DNA from: Lysinibacillus sp. B2A1
GTDB taxonomy: Bacteria; Bacillota; Bacilli; Bacillales_A; Planococcaceae
Length of the DNA stretch: 64,000 nucleotides
Direction: 5' to 3'
Assembly (NCBI GenBank): GCA_002973635.1
Contig: CP027224.1
Coordinates: 4,762,001 to 4,826,000 of the forward strand
Shown here: positions 1 through 9,658 of the stretch, piece by piece
Numbering within the stretch: the first letter of the stretch is position 1
Layout of the letters: the number at the start of each line of letters is the position of its first letter
Position numbers and translations under genes: made by a program
The notes under the pieces: model-generated
Databases searched by the model: none
Seen by the model: only the letters and a program-made list of their open reading frames with translations
What the model was told of the DNA's origin: nothing

Positions 1-107
1 AAGGCATCGGTCCATTAAAAAATTGGACAAATATTCGTGAATTCCCTGCGCCTAAAAAAGAGCGCTTCCGTGACTGGTTCGAAAATCGACAAAAAGGAGA
101 TGAATAA
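1..107 (+). CDS. lutB: Lactate utilization protein LutB, C-terminal end (partial)
   Basis: An open frame enters from the left edge (first full codon at base 3) and stops at TAA 105-107. It encodes 34 residues with the stretch [17 protein letters not shown] and ends [14 protein letters not shown]. From memory this matches the C-terminus of LutB, the iron-sulfur protein of the LutABC L-lactate oxidation complex. The LUD-domain gene lutC follows 3 bp later, as in the Bacillus lutABC operon, which supports the call. The Fe-S cluster part lies outside the window. Confidence 0.8.
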   Translation, partial: GIGPLKNWTNIREFPAPKKERFRDWFENRQKGDE

Positions 108-110
108 GGA

Positions 111-830
111 ATGGTAGGCAAAATTCAAAATCGTGAGACATTTATTCGTCAATTATCTTCTAGACTTCAACGATTATCTATACCAGTGCATGTAGAGCGT
201 CCTCAATGGCGATATTCACCACAACATAAAACATTACAAAACTTATCTCAGGATGAGCTGTTGATCATCTTACAAAAACAATGCACACGTATTAATACGA
301 ACTGCGTTGTCACATCCTCTGCTGATTTAGCTATGACACTGGAAAAAGTCATTGACGACTATGATGGTGGGCCAATTATGACTTGGCAGGATGAACGATT
401 TGACACTTATGGTCTGACGGGGCTATTTTCAGATACATTACCTAAAAAACAAATCGAACTACACACTTGGGACCCATCGATTGGCAGAGATAATATAGAA
501 CTAGTAGAGAAGGCAAATATCGGAGTTACAATTAGTGATATTACCTTAGCGGAATCCGGTACAGCTGTACTTTTTAGCAATCCAAATCACGGTCGTACTG
601 TTAGCTTCTTACCTACCAAGTCTATTATCCTAATACCAAAAAGCTCTATTGTGCCTCGAATGACACAGGCAGCAATACAAATTCGAGAGCGTCTACAAAA
701 TGGCGAAACTCTCGCCTCTTGCGTTAATTTTATTTCTGGTCCTAGTAACTCTGCCGATATTGAAATGATTTTAGTCGTTGGAGTTCATGGTCCAATTTAC
801 ATGACCTATATTATTATTGAGGATTTATAG
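111..830 (+). CDS. lutC: Lactate utilization protein LutC (LUD domain)
   Basis: This 239-residue protein is a LUD-domain member, the third component of LutABC, which oxidises L-lactate to pyruvate in the cytoplasm. The family core shows as SDITLAESGTAVLFS near residues 142-156, followed by a FLPTKSIILIPKSSIVPRM segment and a glycine-rich GPSNSADIE motif near the end. The ATG lies 3 bp after the lutB stop, with an AAGGAG-type ribosome site inside the lutB end, so the two are translationally linked. Length and motifs are normal for LutC. A strong hairpin terminator follows. Confidence 0.93.
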   Translation: MVGKIQNRETFIRQLSSRLQRLSIPVHVERPQWRYSPQHKTLQNLSQDELLIILQKQCTRINTNCVVTSSADLAMTLEKVIDDYDGGPIMTWQDERFDTYGLTGLFSDTLPKKQIELHTWDPSIGRDNIELVEKANIGVTISDITLAESGTAVLFSNPNHGRTVSFLPTKSIILIPKSSIVPRMTQAAIQIRERLQNGETLASCVNFISGPSNSADIEMILVVGVHGPIYMTYIIIEDL

Positions 831-871
831 AATAAAGAGGCAGGAACAAAAGTGTTTCAGCCAACAAAAAT

Positions 872-930
872 ACCGAACTATCCAATGAAACGCTCATGAA
901 GTGTTTCGGAATAGTTCGGTTTATCTATTT
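872..930. terminator. Bidirectional intrinsic terminator between lutC and sbcC
   Basis: The arms ACCGAACTAT and ATAGTTCGGT enclose a second paired segment (GAAACGCT with AGTGTTTC, one G-U pair) around the loop CATGA. T-rich tracts lie on both sides (TTTATCTATTTTT rightward, TATTTTTG leftward). It sits between convergent genes and can end both transcripts. Confidence 0.85.
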
Positions 931-996
931 TTCGTGTTTGGTTAATTTAGAGATTATTCGGCTTTATAAAAGAACCATTTAGTTATGTCCCAGCCT

Positions 997-3900
997 CTAT
1001 TTCACTTCAAAATATGTTTGACTATAGCCATTCATTGTTTTTTCAACATGTAACACAGCAGGCATTGTAGCCTTTAACTCTGCAACGTGAGATATGACAC
1101 CGATCATGCGTCCAGAATCCTGCAAATCAATCAGTGTATCAATCGCCTTATTTAAAGCTTCTTCATCAAGTGACCCGAAGCCCTCATCGATAAACATTGT
1201 TTCAATATGAATATTCCCCTGAAAGCTTTGAATCACATCTGCCATACCAAGGGCAAGACTTAATGATGCATTGAACTTTTCTCCACCAGATAATGTTTTC
1301 ACATCGCGTAGTTGATCTGTATAAGCATCATAAACATCTAGCCCTAAACCACTTTGCTTAGCATGCTTCTCTAATCGATCAGAACGTCGAAGCTCAAATT
1401 GTCCATTGGATAAATGCTGTAAACGTACATTTGCAGCCTCTGTGATTTTATCTAAATAGTTGATTTGAATATAGCGCTCAAAGGATAGCTTTTTCGAATT
1501 CTGACCATTTAGCACTGCATAAAGCTCCTTCACTCTCCCCGCTTCGTTTTCAAGTAAACGAATCTCATGTGCTGTATCTTCGATTCTTTCAACAAATTCT
1601 TCGCAAGCTTTTGCATATCCTTTCATTTGCTGCAACATTTTAAATGCTTCCTCATATGCTGCACGGTGCATTGCTAACCTTTCTTCCATTAACGTTAAAT
1701 CTTGCTTTTCTTTTCCTTGAAGATGTTTCGTTCCTTCAGTAATTTGCACCTGTAATGTGTGTATTTGTAGAGCATAATCGCTACAAGCCTTCCGTAAAGC
1801 CTCTAATTGAAACTCACTACGCTTAGCAGCAGCAAATTCTTCAAAGTTTTCAAAGCCTGCTATCCTCATACTTTCTGAAAATTGCTCGCGCTTTTCATCC
1901 ATTTTCAGCTTTAATTCCTCGAAAGCCTGTTTATTTATTTCTACGGCCATTTTGGCACTATTCGCTGCTTCCTTCGCAGTTTGCAGGTTTTGTTGACTGG
2001 CATTCCAGGCAGTTTGTAATACTGCCTTCTGTGAAGCTATATCAATAATTGCCTGTTTTAACACTTGTAACGTCTTAATATTTTCAGGAATATGCTTTTG
2101 CTGCTCCTCCACAATTGCCTGTTGTTTGGTTAATTCCTTCGTCTGGTCAGCAAAATATTGCTCCAGCTTTATGTGCTTCTCTTGTAGCAGCTCCAGACTT
2201 CCACGTTGCTGCTTTTGTTTTATGCGTATATCAGCTAATTGCTGATTCACTACTTTTAAAATGGTAATTTGCTGCTCTGCATTTTGTAAGGAAGTAACTA
2301 TTTCTGTTTGATTGGTTAGATCAATATGATTAGTCTCCAACTGCGCTAGTGCCTCTTGTAAAAGCTGCTTGGTTGAATTCAATAAAGCTTCTTTTTCCAA
2401 AAGCTTACGCTCATCAGTTGCCGCCTTTAAACGTAAAGCTTCCACTTGAGCTAATTCAATATCCTCAAATTGTTCTAAATGTGTTTCAAGGTGTGTTGTG
2501 CTACCGCAAACTGGGCAAGGCTCTCCATCCTTAAGCTGCTGTGCTAAAATACTTGCCTGGCTAGTAATCCATTGCTGCTCCAGCTTTTGAAGTGCTTGTT
2601 TACTTTCTCGGTGATGGACATTAACAGTCATTACATCCTGTTCTATTGTCTCAGCTGCTTTCGTGTATTTTTCAACTTGCGCTAATAATGATACTTGCTC
2701 TTTTAACTTCGGTAGCCGCTCTAAATAACCTTCATATGGTTCTAGCTGTTTTTCATATTGTTCAATTGTTATTGTTAATTGCTGTAATTGATTTTGTTCT
2801 TTCTTTAGTAAAGCTATATTATCTGCTAGTGCCCGTTTTGCTGTTACGACGTTTTGCTCAGCTAGTTGCATTTGATGAAGATTATGTTCATACGCCTCAA
2901 ATTTCGGTAATAATGCTTGGAGCTGTATTTCTTGCTGTAGAAGTTGCTGACGTTCAGGCTCTTTTGCCTCTTCAATGTTAAACTGTTCTTGTGCAACTAT
3001 CAGCTGAGTCTCAGCATTTTTCTGTTCTATCACCGCTCGCTGATAGGATTGTTCTTTTCTATTTTGCTCATTGCGTAAATCTATGCATTGTTGCTCAAGT
3101 AACACTAGACGTTCAGCTTTCTCTGCCAAAGCAATCTCACGTTCCTTTACAGCATACACATCCTGTTCTTGTAGCAATGCTTGCAGTTTGTTTTGGCGTT
3201 TGGATTGCTCATCAAACTGCTCATTCAGCGTTTTTGCCATACTATAATATTCTTGTTCCTTTTGATGATGAGCATAGGCTTCATCATAGCGCTGCTGTTC
3301 TACTTGAATACGCTCGATATAGTAGGCATGTTCCTCTTCCAGTGCGTTTTTCATTTGATGCATGTTTTCGGTATTATCATTTATACAAGTAAATAAAAAG
3401 GATGCTCGTTGTGGTAAGGCACCTGCAATTTGACCAAGTAAATGCTCCTTTAATTGTTGAGCTCTTAGTAAATCACCTTCTGCTTCTTTCCGTTTGGCAT
3501 CCAGTTTTTTAGTCATTGCACCGAAGCGATCTGTTTTAAATATTTTACGTAATATAACCTCTTTGTTTGTAGAATCAGAGGTTAACAGCTTACGGAACTC
3601 TCCTTGTGGCAGCATGACGATTTGGCTAAACTGATCCTTTGTCAGACCTATTATTTCCTGTAGCTTTTTATCTACCTCAAGTGTTTGCTGCTTTTCTACA
3701 ATTCCAAAATCAAGCTTACCTTCTTTGACTTCAGCCAATTCAATTTTCTTACCAGTAACACTTTTATTTTTTGCTTTAATATGGCCAGGCTGACGTAAAA
3801 CTTGATAAACCCTGCCATCCATTTCAAAAGTGAGCTCTACCACAGTGTAAACATCATCCTCTGCAAAACCACTTCGTAGCATAGCTGTATCCTGACGATC

Positions 3901-4077
3901 TTCACCGCTACCTGATCCATAAAGTGCATAACAAATAGCATCGAAAATAGTCGTTTTGCCAGCACCTGTTTTGCCAGAAATTGCAAATAGGCGATGGTCA
4001 CCAAGCTGTTGAAAATCAATTATTTCTGTATTTTTATATGGACCGAATGCAGTAATTGTTAACTTTAATGGCTTCAT
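997..4077 (-). CDS. sbcC: Exonuclease SbcCD subunit C (Rad50-like ATPase)
   Basis: This 1026-residue SMC/Rad50-type ATPase pairs with SbcD to open and cut hairpin or protein-blocked DNA ends during repair. It carries an N-terminal Walker A GKTGAGKTTIF (about residues 35-45), long coiled coils, a central zinc-hook CPVC motif (about residue 520) and the C-terminal ABC signature LSGGEKF, followed by Walker B FIDEGFGSLD. Its start overlaps the last 4 bp of sbcD, the normal sbcDC arrangement. Length and motif order are complete, with no sign of decay. Confidence 0.96.
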   Translation of the reverse strand: MKPLKLTITAFGPYKNTEIIDFQQLGDHRLFAISGKTGAGKTTIFDAICYALYGSGSGEDRQDTAMLRSGFAEDDVYTVVELTFEMDGRVYQVLRQPGHIKAKNKSVTGKKIELAEVKEGKLDFGIVEKQQTLEVDKKLQEIIGLTKDQFSQIVMLPQGEFRKLLTSDSTNKEVILRKIFKTDRFGAMTKKLDAKRKEAEGDLLRAQQLKEHLLGQIAGALPQRASFLFTCINDNTENMHQMKNALEEEHAYYIERIQVEQQRYDEAYAHHQKEQEYYSMAKTLNEQFDEQSKRQNKLQALLQEQDVYAVKEREIALAEKAERLVLLEQQCIDLRNEQNRKEQSYQRAVIEQKNAETQLIVAQEQFNIEEAKEPERQQLLQQEIQLQALLPKFEAYEHNLHQMQLAEQNVVTAKRALADNIALLKKEQNQLQQLTITIEQYEKQLEPYEGYLERLPKLKEQVSLLAQVEKYTKAAETIEQDVMTVNVHHRESKQALQKLEQQWITSQASILAQQLKDGEPCPVCGSTTHLETHLEQFEDIELAQVEALRLKAATDERKLLEKEALLNSTKQLLQEALAQLETNHIDLTNQTEIVTSLQNAEQQITILKVVNQQLADIRIKQKQQRGSLELLQEKHIKLEQYFADQTKELTKQQAIVEEQQKHIPENIKTLQVLKQAIIDIASQKAVLQTAWNASQQNLQTAKEAANSAKMAVEINKQAFEELKLKMDEKREQFSESMRIAGFENFEEFAAAKRSEFQLEALRKACSDYALQIHTLQVQITEGTKHLQGKEKQDLTLMEERLAMHRAAYEEAFKMLQQMKGYAKACEEFVERIEDTAHEIRLLENEAGRVKELYAVLNGQNSKKLSFERYIQINYLDKITEAANVRLQHLSNGQFELRRSDRLEKHAKQSGLGLDVYDAYTDQLRDVKTLSGGEKFNASLSLALGMADVIQSFQGNIHIETMFIDEGFGSLDEEALNKAIDTLIDLQDSGRMIGVISHVAELKATMPAVLHVEKTMNGYSQTYFEVK

Positions 4078-5231
4078 TTTACTGTTTCTCGCTCCTCATC
4101 TAATAATTCCTGAAGCATCTCTGTAAATAGACGCTCTGTATCTTGATCCGGCTCTATACCAATTATATCTGTAAAAAATGAACGAAATAAATCAATGTCG
4201 TCTACCTTCTCCGTCTCAACTACTTGTATTTCATGTCGTATTTCTGGACGCATGGCTTTACGCTCAACATGCATTGCATGAGGAAACACTGTACGAATAC
4301 GTTCCATCGGTGAAGCCACTGGCGCCGTATCTGTTAAACGGACAAATACATAATCTTCATTTGGCGGTAATGTTAATAAATCATCCAACAAGCCCTCTAC
4401 TACGCGTAAATCCCGTCTCGGCAGAAGCTTTCGTTTTGTAACAGTAAGATCTCCCTGTGCATCTAGCTCAACGATCAAAAAGCCCTTCTCATGTAAATGC
4501 TCAGACAATGAATATTTCAATAGAGAGCCAGCATAGCGAATTTTTTCATTCAACACAAAATGTGCTTTATGTAAATGACCAAGTGCCGTGTAATGAAAAG
4601 GCTTAAATAATGCTGCATCTATACAATCAGAGCCACCTATTGATAGCGGGCGCTCTGAATCACTCGTATTCGCTTCCTCCTCACCATACTTCGTTACAAA
4701 GGCATGCCCCACAAACACATGACGTTTTGTTGGATCTAAGCTTTGTCCAATATGGTCGATAATTTTTTTCATCGCATCTTGGTGAGAACGAATTGTATCA
4801 TCTCCTAAAATTGTACGTACTGACGCAGGCTCCGCATATGGCACAAGATGAAAATGTACATCGCCAAAATCATCCGTTAAAATAATTGGAGCATGATCCT
4901 TCGTGAATTGACCTTTCATGTGTAATCCACTATCACTCATCAGGCTGCTGCCAAAATTTAATCGACCTGCACTATCGTGGTTCCCGGCAATCGCTAACAC
5001 TGGAATTTTTTTATCAAGCACAATTTCTGCCAAAGTATCATTGAGTAAATTAACGGCCTCAATAGGGGGCATTGAACGGTCATATAAATCACCTGCTATA
5101 ATGATAACATCAGGCTTTTCTTCATCAATGGCTTGCATAAATTGCTGTAAAATATAGCGCTGATCCTCCGTCATATAGACTCCCTGTACCAGCTTTCCTA
5201 AATGCCAATCTGCTGTATGAAATATTTTCAT
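4074..5231 (-). CDS. sbcD: Exonuclease SbcCD subunit D (Mre11-like nuclease)
   Basis: This is the metallophosphoesterase nuclease of SbcCD, about 385 residues. The metal-binding motifs run in order: DWHLGK, GDLYDR, GNHDS, GHAF and GHLHK. I place the start at the ATG (5231) giving MKIFHTADWHLGK. An in-frame TTG 15 bp upstream overlaps the ribosome site TTGGAGG and is unlikely to be used. The gene precedes sbcC with a 4-bp overlap, so they form one translationally coupled unit. Confidence 0.95.
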   Translation of the reverse strand: MKIFHTADWHLGKLVQGVYMTEDQRYILQQFMQAIDEEKPDVIIIAGDLYDRSMPPIEAVNLLNDTLAEIVLDKKIPVLAIAGNHDSAGRLNFGSSLMSDSGLHMKGQFTKDHAPIILTDDFGDVHFHLVPYAEPASVRTILGDDTIRSHQDAMKKIIDHIGQSLDPTKRHVFVGHAFVTKYGEEEANTSDSERPLSIGGSDCIDAALFKPFHYTALGHLHKAHFVLNEKIRYAGSLLKYSLSEHLHEKGFLIVELDAQGDLTVTKRKLLPRRDLRVVEGLLDDLLTLPPNEDYVFVRLTDTAPVASPMERIRTVFPHAMHVERKAMRPEIRHEIQVVETEKVDDIDLFRSFFTDIIGIEPDQDTERLFTEMLQELLDEERETVK

Positions 5232-5284
5232 TCTTTGCGCCTCCAATCTATCTCCATTCTATCACGACTGTTAGATGTTTGATT

Positions 5285-5378
5285 TACCTTTTATTAGTAT
5301 TGTTTTATCCATTATTTCTGCTCTTCTATCCATTGATTTGAAAGTTCTATCCATCACTTTTTCTCTTTTATCCATTAC
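5285..5378. repeat. 21-bp phased intergenic repeat array A (TATCCAT unit)
   Basis: The core TATCCAT occurs at 5306, 5327, 5348 and 5369, each exactly 21 bp from the last, with pyrimidine-rich filler between. A weaker unit (TACCTTT) may sit at 5285. The array lies between the sbcD start and the terminator of the SGNH hydrolase gene, ending about 6 bp from that terminator. No reading frame of interest covers it. It resembles the arrays at 33771, 52231 and 55677 in period and position but not in sequence. Confidence 0.75.
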
Positions 5379-5383
5379 CACAT

Positions 5384-5416
5384 GAAAAAAAGAGCATCTC
5401 TAATCGATACCCTTTT
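5384..5416 (-). terminator. Intrinsic terminator of the SGNH hydrolase gene
   Basis: On the minus strand AAAAGGGTATC pairs with GATGCTCTTTT (11 pairs, two of them G-U) around a 7-base loop, followed by a run of T. It lies 10 bp beyond the hydrolase stop codon. Confidence 0.8.
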
Positions 5417-5425
5417 CATTTTTTA

Positions 5426-6328
5426 TTAAATTGCTCTCATTTTTTCTATAAAGGCTGCATATCCGATAAATCCTCGAATGGTTCGTGCTATAGGATCAGG
5501 TTTCTCCTTCTCTTCTCGCGTCTCCGCAGATTCTTCTTGTTTTTCTAAAATCTCCTCAAACGATTTAGGTTGAGGTTTAGGCAATTCACTAGAGGAAATT
5601 GCTAATGCATTGCCTCCACTATATTCATATAGAAATGCGTTGGCCATTTGACGATAACCCTCAAAATTCGGATGTACATCAGCAATATTTGGTAAAAAAC
5701 TTGTGGCGTTTAAGCCAAAAGCATCATACACATTTACATAAGTTGCTCCAGCTTGTTCTGCCTGCTGTTGTAAAATTGTATTTAGCTTTATTAGCTGTTT
5801 ATTTGTACCTTCTTTTTGTGTATCGTGCACATTTGGATAAGCAAAATAATACCCCATCACATAGACCTTTGCTTTAGGTGCACGTACTATTAATTCCTCT
5901 AAAATCTCTATCATATTTTTTCTAGCTATATTTAACGCATAATCCGTTTGCATCTGTGAAAAGGTCAAAGTACCAGCAGTCGGATTGACCTGCACAAGAC
6001 GTAATAAATCATTAGCGCCTGCCGATATTGTAATGAGAGTAGCATCTGCTAATAGGTCGCTTGCTTCCTCAGATTTTATCCGTTTCAGTACATCTGTTGT
6101 TGTAAAGCCTGGGAAAGCGAGCTCCTTCGTATAGTTGCTTAATTGCCCAGTCTTGCCCAACCTCATGGCAATAAAATCACTATAGCCGTGATCAATCTCT
6201 TGGTAGGGTGTTTGACCAGCTGCCAAGGAATCTCCAATAGCCACGTAATTTTCACTTTGAGCTAAGACAGATGAAACACCAAATACCATTGTCATAATAG
6301 CTATACCAAAACTTAGTAAGCGTTTCAT
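5426..6328 (-). CDS. Secreted SGNH/GDSL-family lipase-esterase
   Basis: This 300-residue exported hydrolase starts with a signal peptide (MKRLLSFGIAIMTMVFGVSS, likely cleavage after VLA). Its SGNH blocks are clear: block I AIGDSLAAGQ with the nucleophile serine, block III GANDLL, and block V DVHPNFEGY with the Asp/His pair. The last 50 residues are charged (Glu/Lys-rich) and look disordered. A GGAG ribosome site precedes the ATG. The natural substrate cannot be told from sequence; a lipid or acylated wall polymer would fit. It appears monocistronic with its own terminator. Confidence 0.87.
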   Translation of the reverse strand: MKRLLSFGIAIMTMVFGVSSVLAQSENYVAIGDSLAAGQTPYQEIDHGYSDFIAMRLGKTGQLSNYTKELAFPGFTTTDVLKRIKSEEASDLLADATLITISAGANDLLRLVQVNPTAGTLTFSQMQTDYALNIARKNMIEILEELIVRAPKAKVYVMGYYFAYPNVHDTQKEGTNKQLIKLNTILQQQAEQAGATYVNVYDAFGLNATSFLPNIADVHPNFEGYRQMANAFLYEYSGGNALAISSSELPKPQPKSFEEILEKQEESAETREEKEKPDPIARTIRGFIGYAAFIEKMRAI

Positions 6329-6361
6329 CTGCTCAACTCCTTTTCCTTACATCAACAGAAT

Positions 6362-7591
6362 TTAAAAAGCCCAGCTACCTTTGCGGAAAATTGGCTCCAC
6401 AGTACCATCTGGTAAAATACCGTCAATATCCATCTCTCCACTGCCAATCATAAAATCTTCATGTGTGACAGAAATATTTGCACCTAATGCCTCAAGCTGT
6501 CCATTTTCTAAATCTCTTCCACCTTCTAGGCAAGTTGGATATGCCTCACCGATGGCTAAATGGTTCGATGCATTTTCATCAAATAAAGTATTAAAATATA
6601 AAATCTCAGAAGCTGAAATTGGAGACTCATGTGGTACTAGCGCTACTTCACCTAAATAGCATGAGCCCTCATCTACCTGAATAAGCTCCTGTAATAAATC
6701 ATGACCTACCTGTGCCTCAGCCTTGATAATTTTGCCTTCTTCAAATGTCAGTTTAAAGTCATCAATAATATTGCCTTGGTATACTAATGGCTTTGTATTA
6801 CTTACATAGCCATTTACACCTTGCTTTAATGGTAACGTATATACCTCTTCTGTCGGCATATTCGCAATAAAGACAGTATCATCTGGTGTTTTACTTCCAC
6901 CAGTAAGCCATTTATGCTGTGGAGCTAAAGCAATTGTTAAATCAGTACCAGGCGCTGTATAGTGAAGCTTTGCATATTTTTTTCGATTAAGCAGCGCTGC
7001 ACGAGATTCTAAATTTACAACATGTTCACGCCAATTTTCAACTGCATTGCCCTCTCCAATATGGACAGTTTTAAAAATTGCCTCCCATAGAGCTGGCACC
7101 TGTTCCTCAGTTGTTAAATTCGGGAAAACCTTCGCTGCCCATTTCGGAGAAGGAACTGCAACAATAGACCATGCGATTAAATCCTTCATCACAGCATTGC
7201 GATAATTTTTTAGTGCTGCTCCTGATACTTTTTGATGTGTTGCAAGACGGTCGGCTGGAATACCTGTTAATTTATCTGGATCCGCAGCATCAATCCATAA
7301 TAAAGCACCCTTGCGTTCGATTAGCTCATCACGCATTTTAACTACCCATTCAGGGAAACGATTGAATTCTTCATCTGAGGCGTGCTCGAAATAAGCTCGA
7401 TCCATTACATCATCAGAAAAGTTTACATGAACACGTCCTGCTCCAGCCTTATAAGCCTCTTTCACTACCAAACGAGCAAAATCTAGAGCTTCTACTGAAG
7501 TATTGACTAATAAGTATTGCCCTGGCTGAATATTAACACCAACTTTTACTGCAAGCTCTGCATATGCTTGTAATTTTTCTTCAAATGTCAT
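6362..7591 (-). CDS. ampS: M29-family metallo-aminopeptidase (AmpS/thermophilic aminopeptidase type)
   Basis: This 409-residue cytosolic M29 aminopeptidase removes N-terminal residues from peptides using a two-metal centre. Family landmarks are the N-terminal AGAGRVHVNFSDD strand, EVALVPHESPIS with its metal-ligand Glu and His, and FNTLFDENASNHLAIGEAYPTC near residues 330-350. The ATG sits 5 bp after the stop of the upstream helicase gene, with a GAGG site inside the intergenic bases, so the two are probably cotranscribed. Length and motifs are complete. Confidence 0.92.
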   Translation of the reverse strand: MTFEEKLQAYAELAVKVGVNIQPGQYLLVNTSVEALDFARLVVKEAYKAGAGRVHVNFSDDVMDRAYFEHASDEEFNRFPEWVVKMRDELIERKGALLWIDAADPDKLTGIPADRLATHQKVSGAALKNYRNAVMKDLIAWSIVAVPSPKWAAKVFPNLTTEEQVPALWEAIFKTVHIGEGNAVENWREHVVNLESRAALLNRKKYAKLHYTAPGTDLTIALAPQHKWLTGGSKTPDDTVFIANMPTEEVYTLPLKQGVNGYVSNTKPLVYQGNIIDDFKLTFEEGKIIKAEAQVGHDLLQELIQVDEGSCYLGEVALVPHESPISASEILYFNTLFDENASNHLAIGEAYPTCLEGGRDLENGQLEALGANISVTHEDFMIGSGEMDIDGILPDGTVEPIFRKGSWAF

Positions 7592-7596
7592 ATTAG

Positions 7597-8742
7597 TTAA
7601 CCTCGCTTTTGTCCAATTGTTTTTGAATTTCCTTCTACTAGCTTGCCATCATGCCATACTTTTTGTACAGATTTGCCTGGAATTTCTCTTATCCATTTTT
7701 TATATGTTTTTTCATCTCGATAAGCTAATAACGTTAATACCTCGCCATCTGCACCAGCACGTCCTGTACGTCCTGAACGATGTAAGTATTGCTCGATCGT
7801 TCTTGGTACATCAACATGAATAACATGTGTTAAACCTGCAATATCTAAACCTCGTGCTGCAATATCTGTAGCAATTAAAATACGTGCTTCTCCTTTACGG
7901 AATGCATCTAATGCCTTTTTACGCTCTTCTTTTTTCATGTCAGAATGTAGTGTCACGATTGGTGCAGAACGATATTGCAGCTTCGTTTCTTTCATTAATA
8001 ATTGGTCGATATTGTTTACAAAAGCTAATGCACGTAACCCTTCTGTATGTGATAAGCGACGTAGGAAATCAGTTTTATCCCTTTCTTCGACCTTGATAAA
8101 GGAATGAACTACCTTACCAACCTTCACCATATCCTCAGGCTTTAATTTAAAGCGGATTGGCTCAAACATCATACGACTAGCCACTAACTCAATCTCCTCT
8201 GTAATCGTTGCAGAGACAACAACTACTTGTCGCCCATAAGCAGAGCCTTCGATAAAGGATTTTACAACTACACGATATTCTCGACTAAGCAACTGGTCAC
8301 ATTCATCAAGAATAATTGTTTCTATTTCTTTAAGCTTTAATTTTCCTGCTCTTGCTAGTTCATTTAATCGACCAGGCGTTCCAACAACGATTGTCGGTTT
8401 TTTCTTTAGCTTTTCAATTTGACGTGCAGTATTTGCGCCACCAATCAATTGCTGAACTGTAATATCTGAGCCTGCTGTCCATTCACGGATAACCTCTACG
8501 ATTTGCATAGCCAGCTCCTGTGATGGGGCTACAATAAGTCCTTGCGTTTGTTTTTTTGCACCATTTACTTTATTTAATAAAGGAAGCACATAGGCTAAAG
8601 TCTTCCCCGATCCTGTTGGCGATTCTGCCACAATATCTTTTCCTTCAAGCATTGCTGGAATCATTTCCTCTTGAATTTTCATCGGTTCTTCAAATTTCCA
8701 TTTTGCTTGTAATGCTTCATTTAATAAGTTTATTACTGACAT
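7597..8742 (-). CDS. yfmL: DEAD-box RNA helicase, YfmL-like
   Basis: This is a compact 381-residue ATP-dependent RNA helicase. Motifs run in order: ESPTGSGKT (Walker A), PGRLNE, DECDQ (motif II; DECD instead of DEAD), SAT, then HRSGRTGR (motif VI). It lacks the long C-terminal RNA-binding tail of CshA/DbpA, and its length and N-terminus resemble Bacillus YfmL, which is tied to ribosome assembly. I start at the ATG giving MSVINLLNEALQ. An upstream in-frame GTG overlaps the AAGGTGGG ribosome site. Confidence 0.9.
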   Translation of the reverse strand: MSVINLLNEALQAKWKFEEPMKIQEEMIPAMLEGKDIVAESPTGSGKTLAYVLPLLNKVNGAKKQTQGLIVAPSQELAMQIVEVIREWTAGSDITVQQLIGGANTARQIEKLKKKPTIVVGTPGRLNELARAGKLKLKEIETIILDECDQLLSREYRVVVKSFIEGSAYGRQVVVVSATITEEIELVASRMMFEPIRFKLKPEDMVKVGKVVHSFIKVEERDKTDFLRRLSHTEGLRALAFVNNIDQLLMKETKLQYRSAPIVTLHSDMKKEERKKALDAFRKGEARILIATDIAARGLDIAGLTHVIHVDVPRTIEQYLHRSGRTGRAGADGEVLTLLAYRDEKTYKKWIREIPGKSVQKVWHDGKLVEGNSKTIGQKRG

Positions 8743-8861
8743 GTTATTTCCCACCTTCTATCTGCTTGACACTAGTTTAACACACTAAGCATTATCCTAC
8801 TTCATATGTACGAAAACCATCTGATAATCGTTTCACTAATTCAGTATGTGATACTGTAACT

Positions 8862-8950
8862 AAAAAATCTGCACACCTCATGCACGGAATGTAAGCCTCT
8901 TGCGCTCCATTGAAGGCTTGGGGCTTACCCGCGAAAAGCGAGCAGATTTT
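8862..8950. repeat. Long inverted-repeat element at the racemase 3' end
   Basis: Perfect outer arms AAAATCTGC and GCAGATTTT, about 70 bp apart, enclose a second perfect pair, GTAAGCC and GGCTTAC. On the minus strand the outer stem is followed by TTTTTTAG, so it could act as a branched terminator for the gene ending at 8957. Similar large structures stand behind two other leftward genes (12071-12213, 24123-24187). Confidence 0.6.
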
Positions 8951-8956
8951 ATCTAG

Positions 8957-9658
8957 TTAATCTACTAATTCATAGCCACATGACAAAATCGCACATTCTG
9001 CCAAAACAATTAATGAATCAATATATTTATCATTTAGTTTTAAATCTCTATTCACAATCGATAATTCCGTACAGCCTAAAACAATACGATCACAATTAAG
9101 TTCTAGCATAGCCTCTTCTATCGGTTGCCATTCCTCTGCTGAAACATCCTTTCCAGCCTTTACAAAATCGTAAATAATAGACATTACTTTTTCTTTGATT
9201 GGCTCATCAGGGACAACAGGCGTAAGACCATATTCCTCTAACGCAGTCTGATACATACGCGATGTTAAAGTGCCAGTTGTTGCTAAAATACCAACACGCT
9301 TTGCGCCTAAATCATAGGCACGCTTCGCCGTTTCTCGTATCATATGCAGTACTGGAACTGGAGAGCCTTCCGCAATTTCATCATAAAAGGTATGTGCTGT
9401 ATTACACGGAATAGCAATCATATTTGCCCCAATTGAAGCAAGCTTTCTTGCATCATCTATTATGACTGGAACAGGATTTTCTTTTGTTTTATCTAAAATA
9501 AAGGCTGTACGATCAGGAATATTTGTATCATTATCAATAATTGTATGCAGATGCTCCTGATCCTTCTTTGCCTTTGTACGCCTTACAATCATTTCACCGA
9601 TAAACATTGTTGCAAGTGGGCCAACGCCACCAATAATACCTAAAGTTTGTTTTTTCAT
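8957..9658 (-). CDS. racD: Aspartate racemase (Asp/Glu racemase family)
   Basis: This 233-residue cofactor-independent racemase interconverts L- and D-aspartate. The two catalytic cysteines are in place: Cys85 in IPCNTAH and Cys196 in LGCTELS. The N-terminal GIIGGVGPLAT loop is typical of aspartate (not glutamate) racemases. The ATG overlaps the stop of the upstream ATP-grasp gene by 4 bp (ATGA), so the pair is translationally coupled. Next to a D-aspartate ligase, its job is most likely to supply D-Asp for the peptidoglycan cross-bridge. Confidence 0.9.
   Translation of the reverse strand: MKKQTLGIIGGVGPLATMFIGEMIVRRTKAKKDQEHLHTIIDNDTNIPDRTAFILDKTKENPVPVIIDDARKLASIGANMIAIPCNTAHTFYDEIAEGSPVPVLHMIRETAKRAYDLGAKRVGILATTGTLTSRMYQTALEEYGLTPVVPDEPIKEKVMSIIYDFVKAGKDVSAEEWQPIEEAMLELNCDRIVLGCTELSIVNRDLKLNDKYIDSLIVLAECAILSCGYELVD

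Noticed and set aside
997..4077. Several plus-strand frames of 60-133 codons inside sbcC.
   Set aside because: They are antisense shadows of the coiled-coil coding region and have no independent signals.
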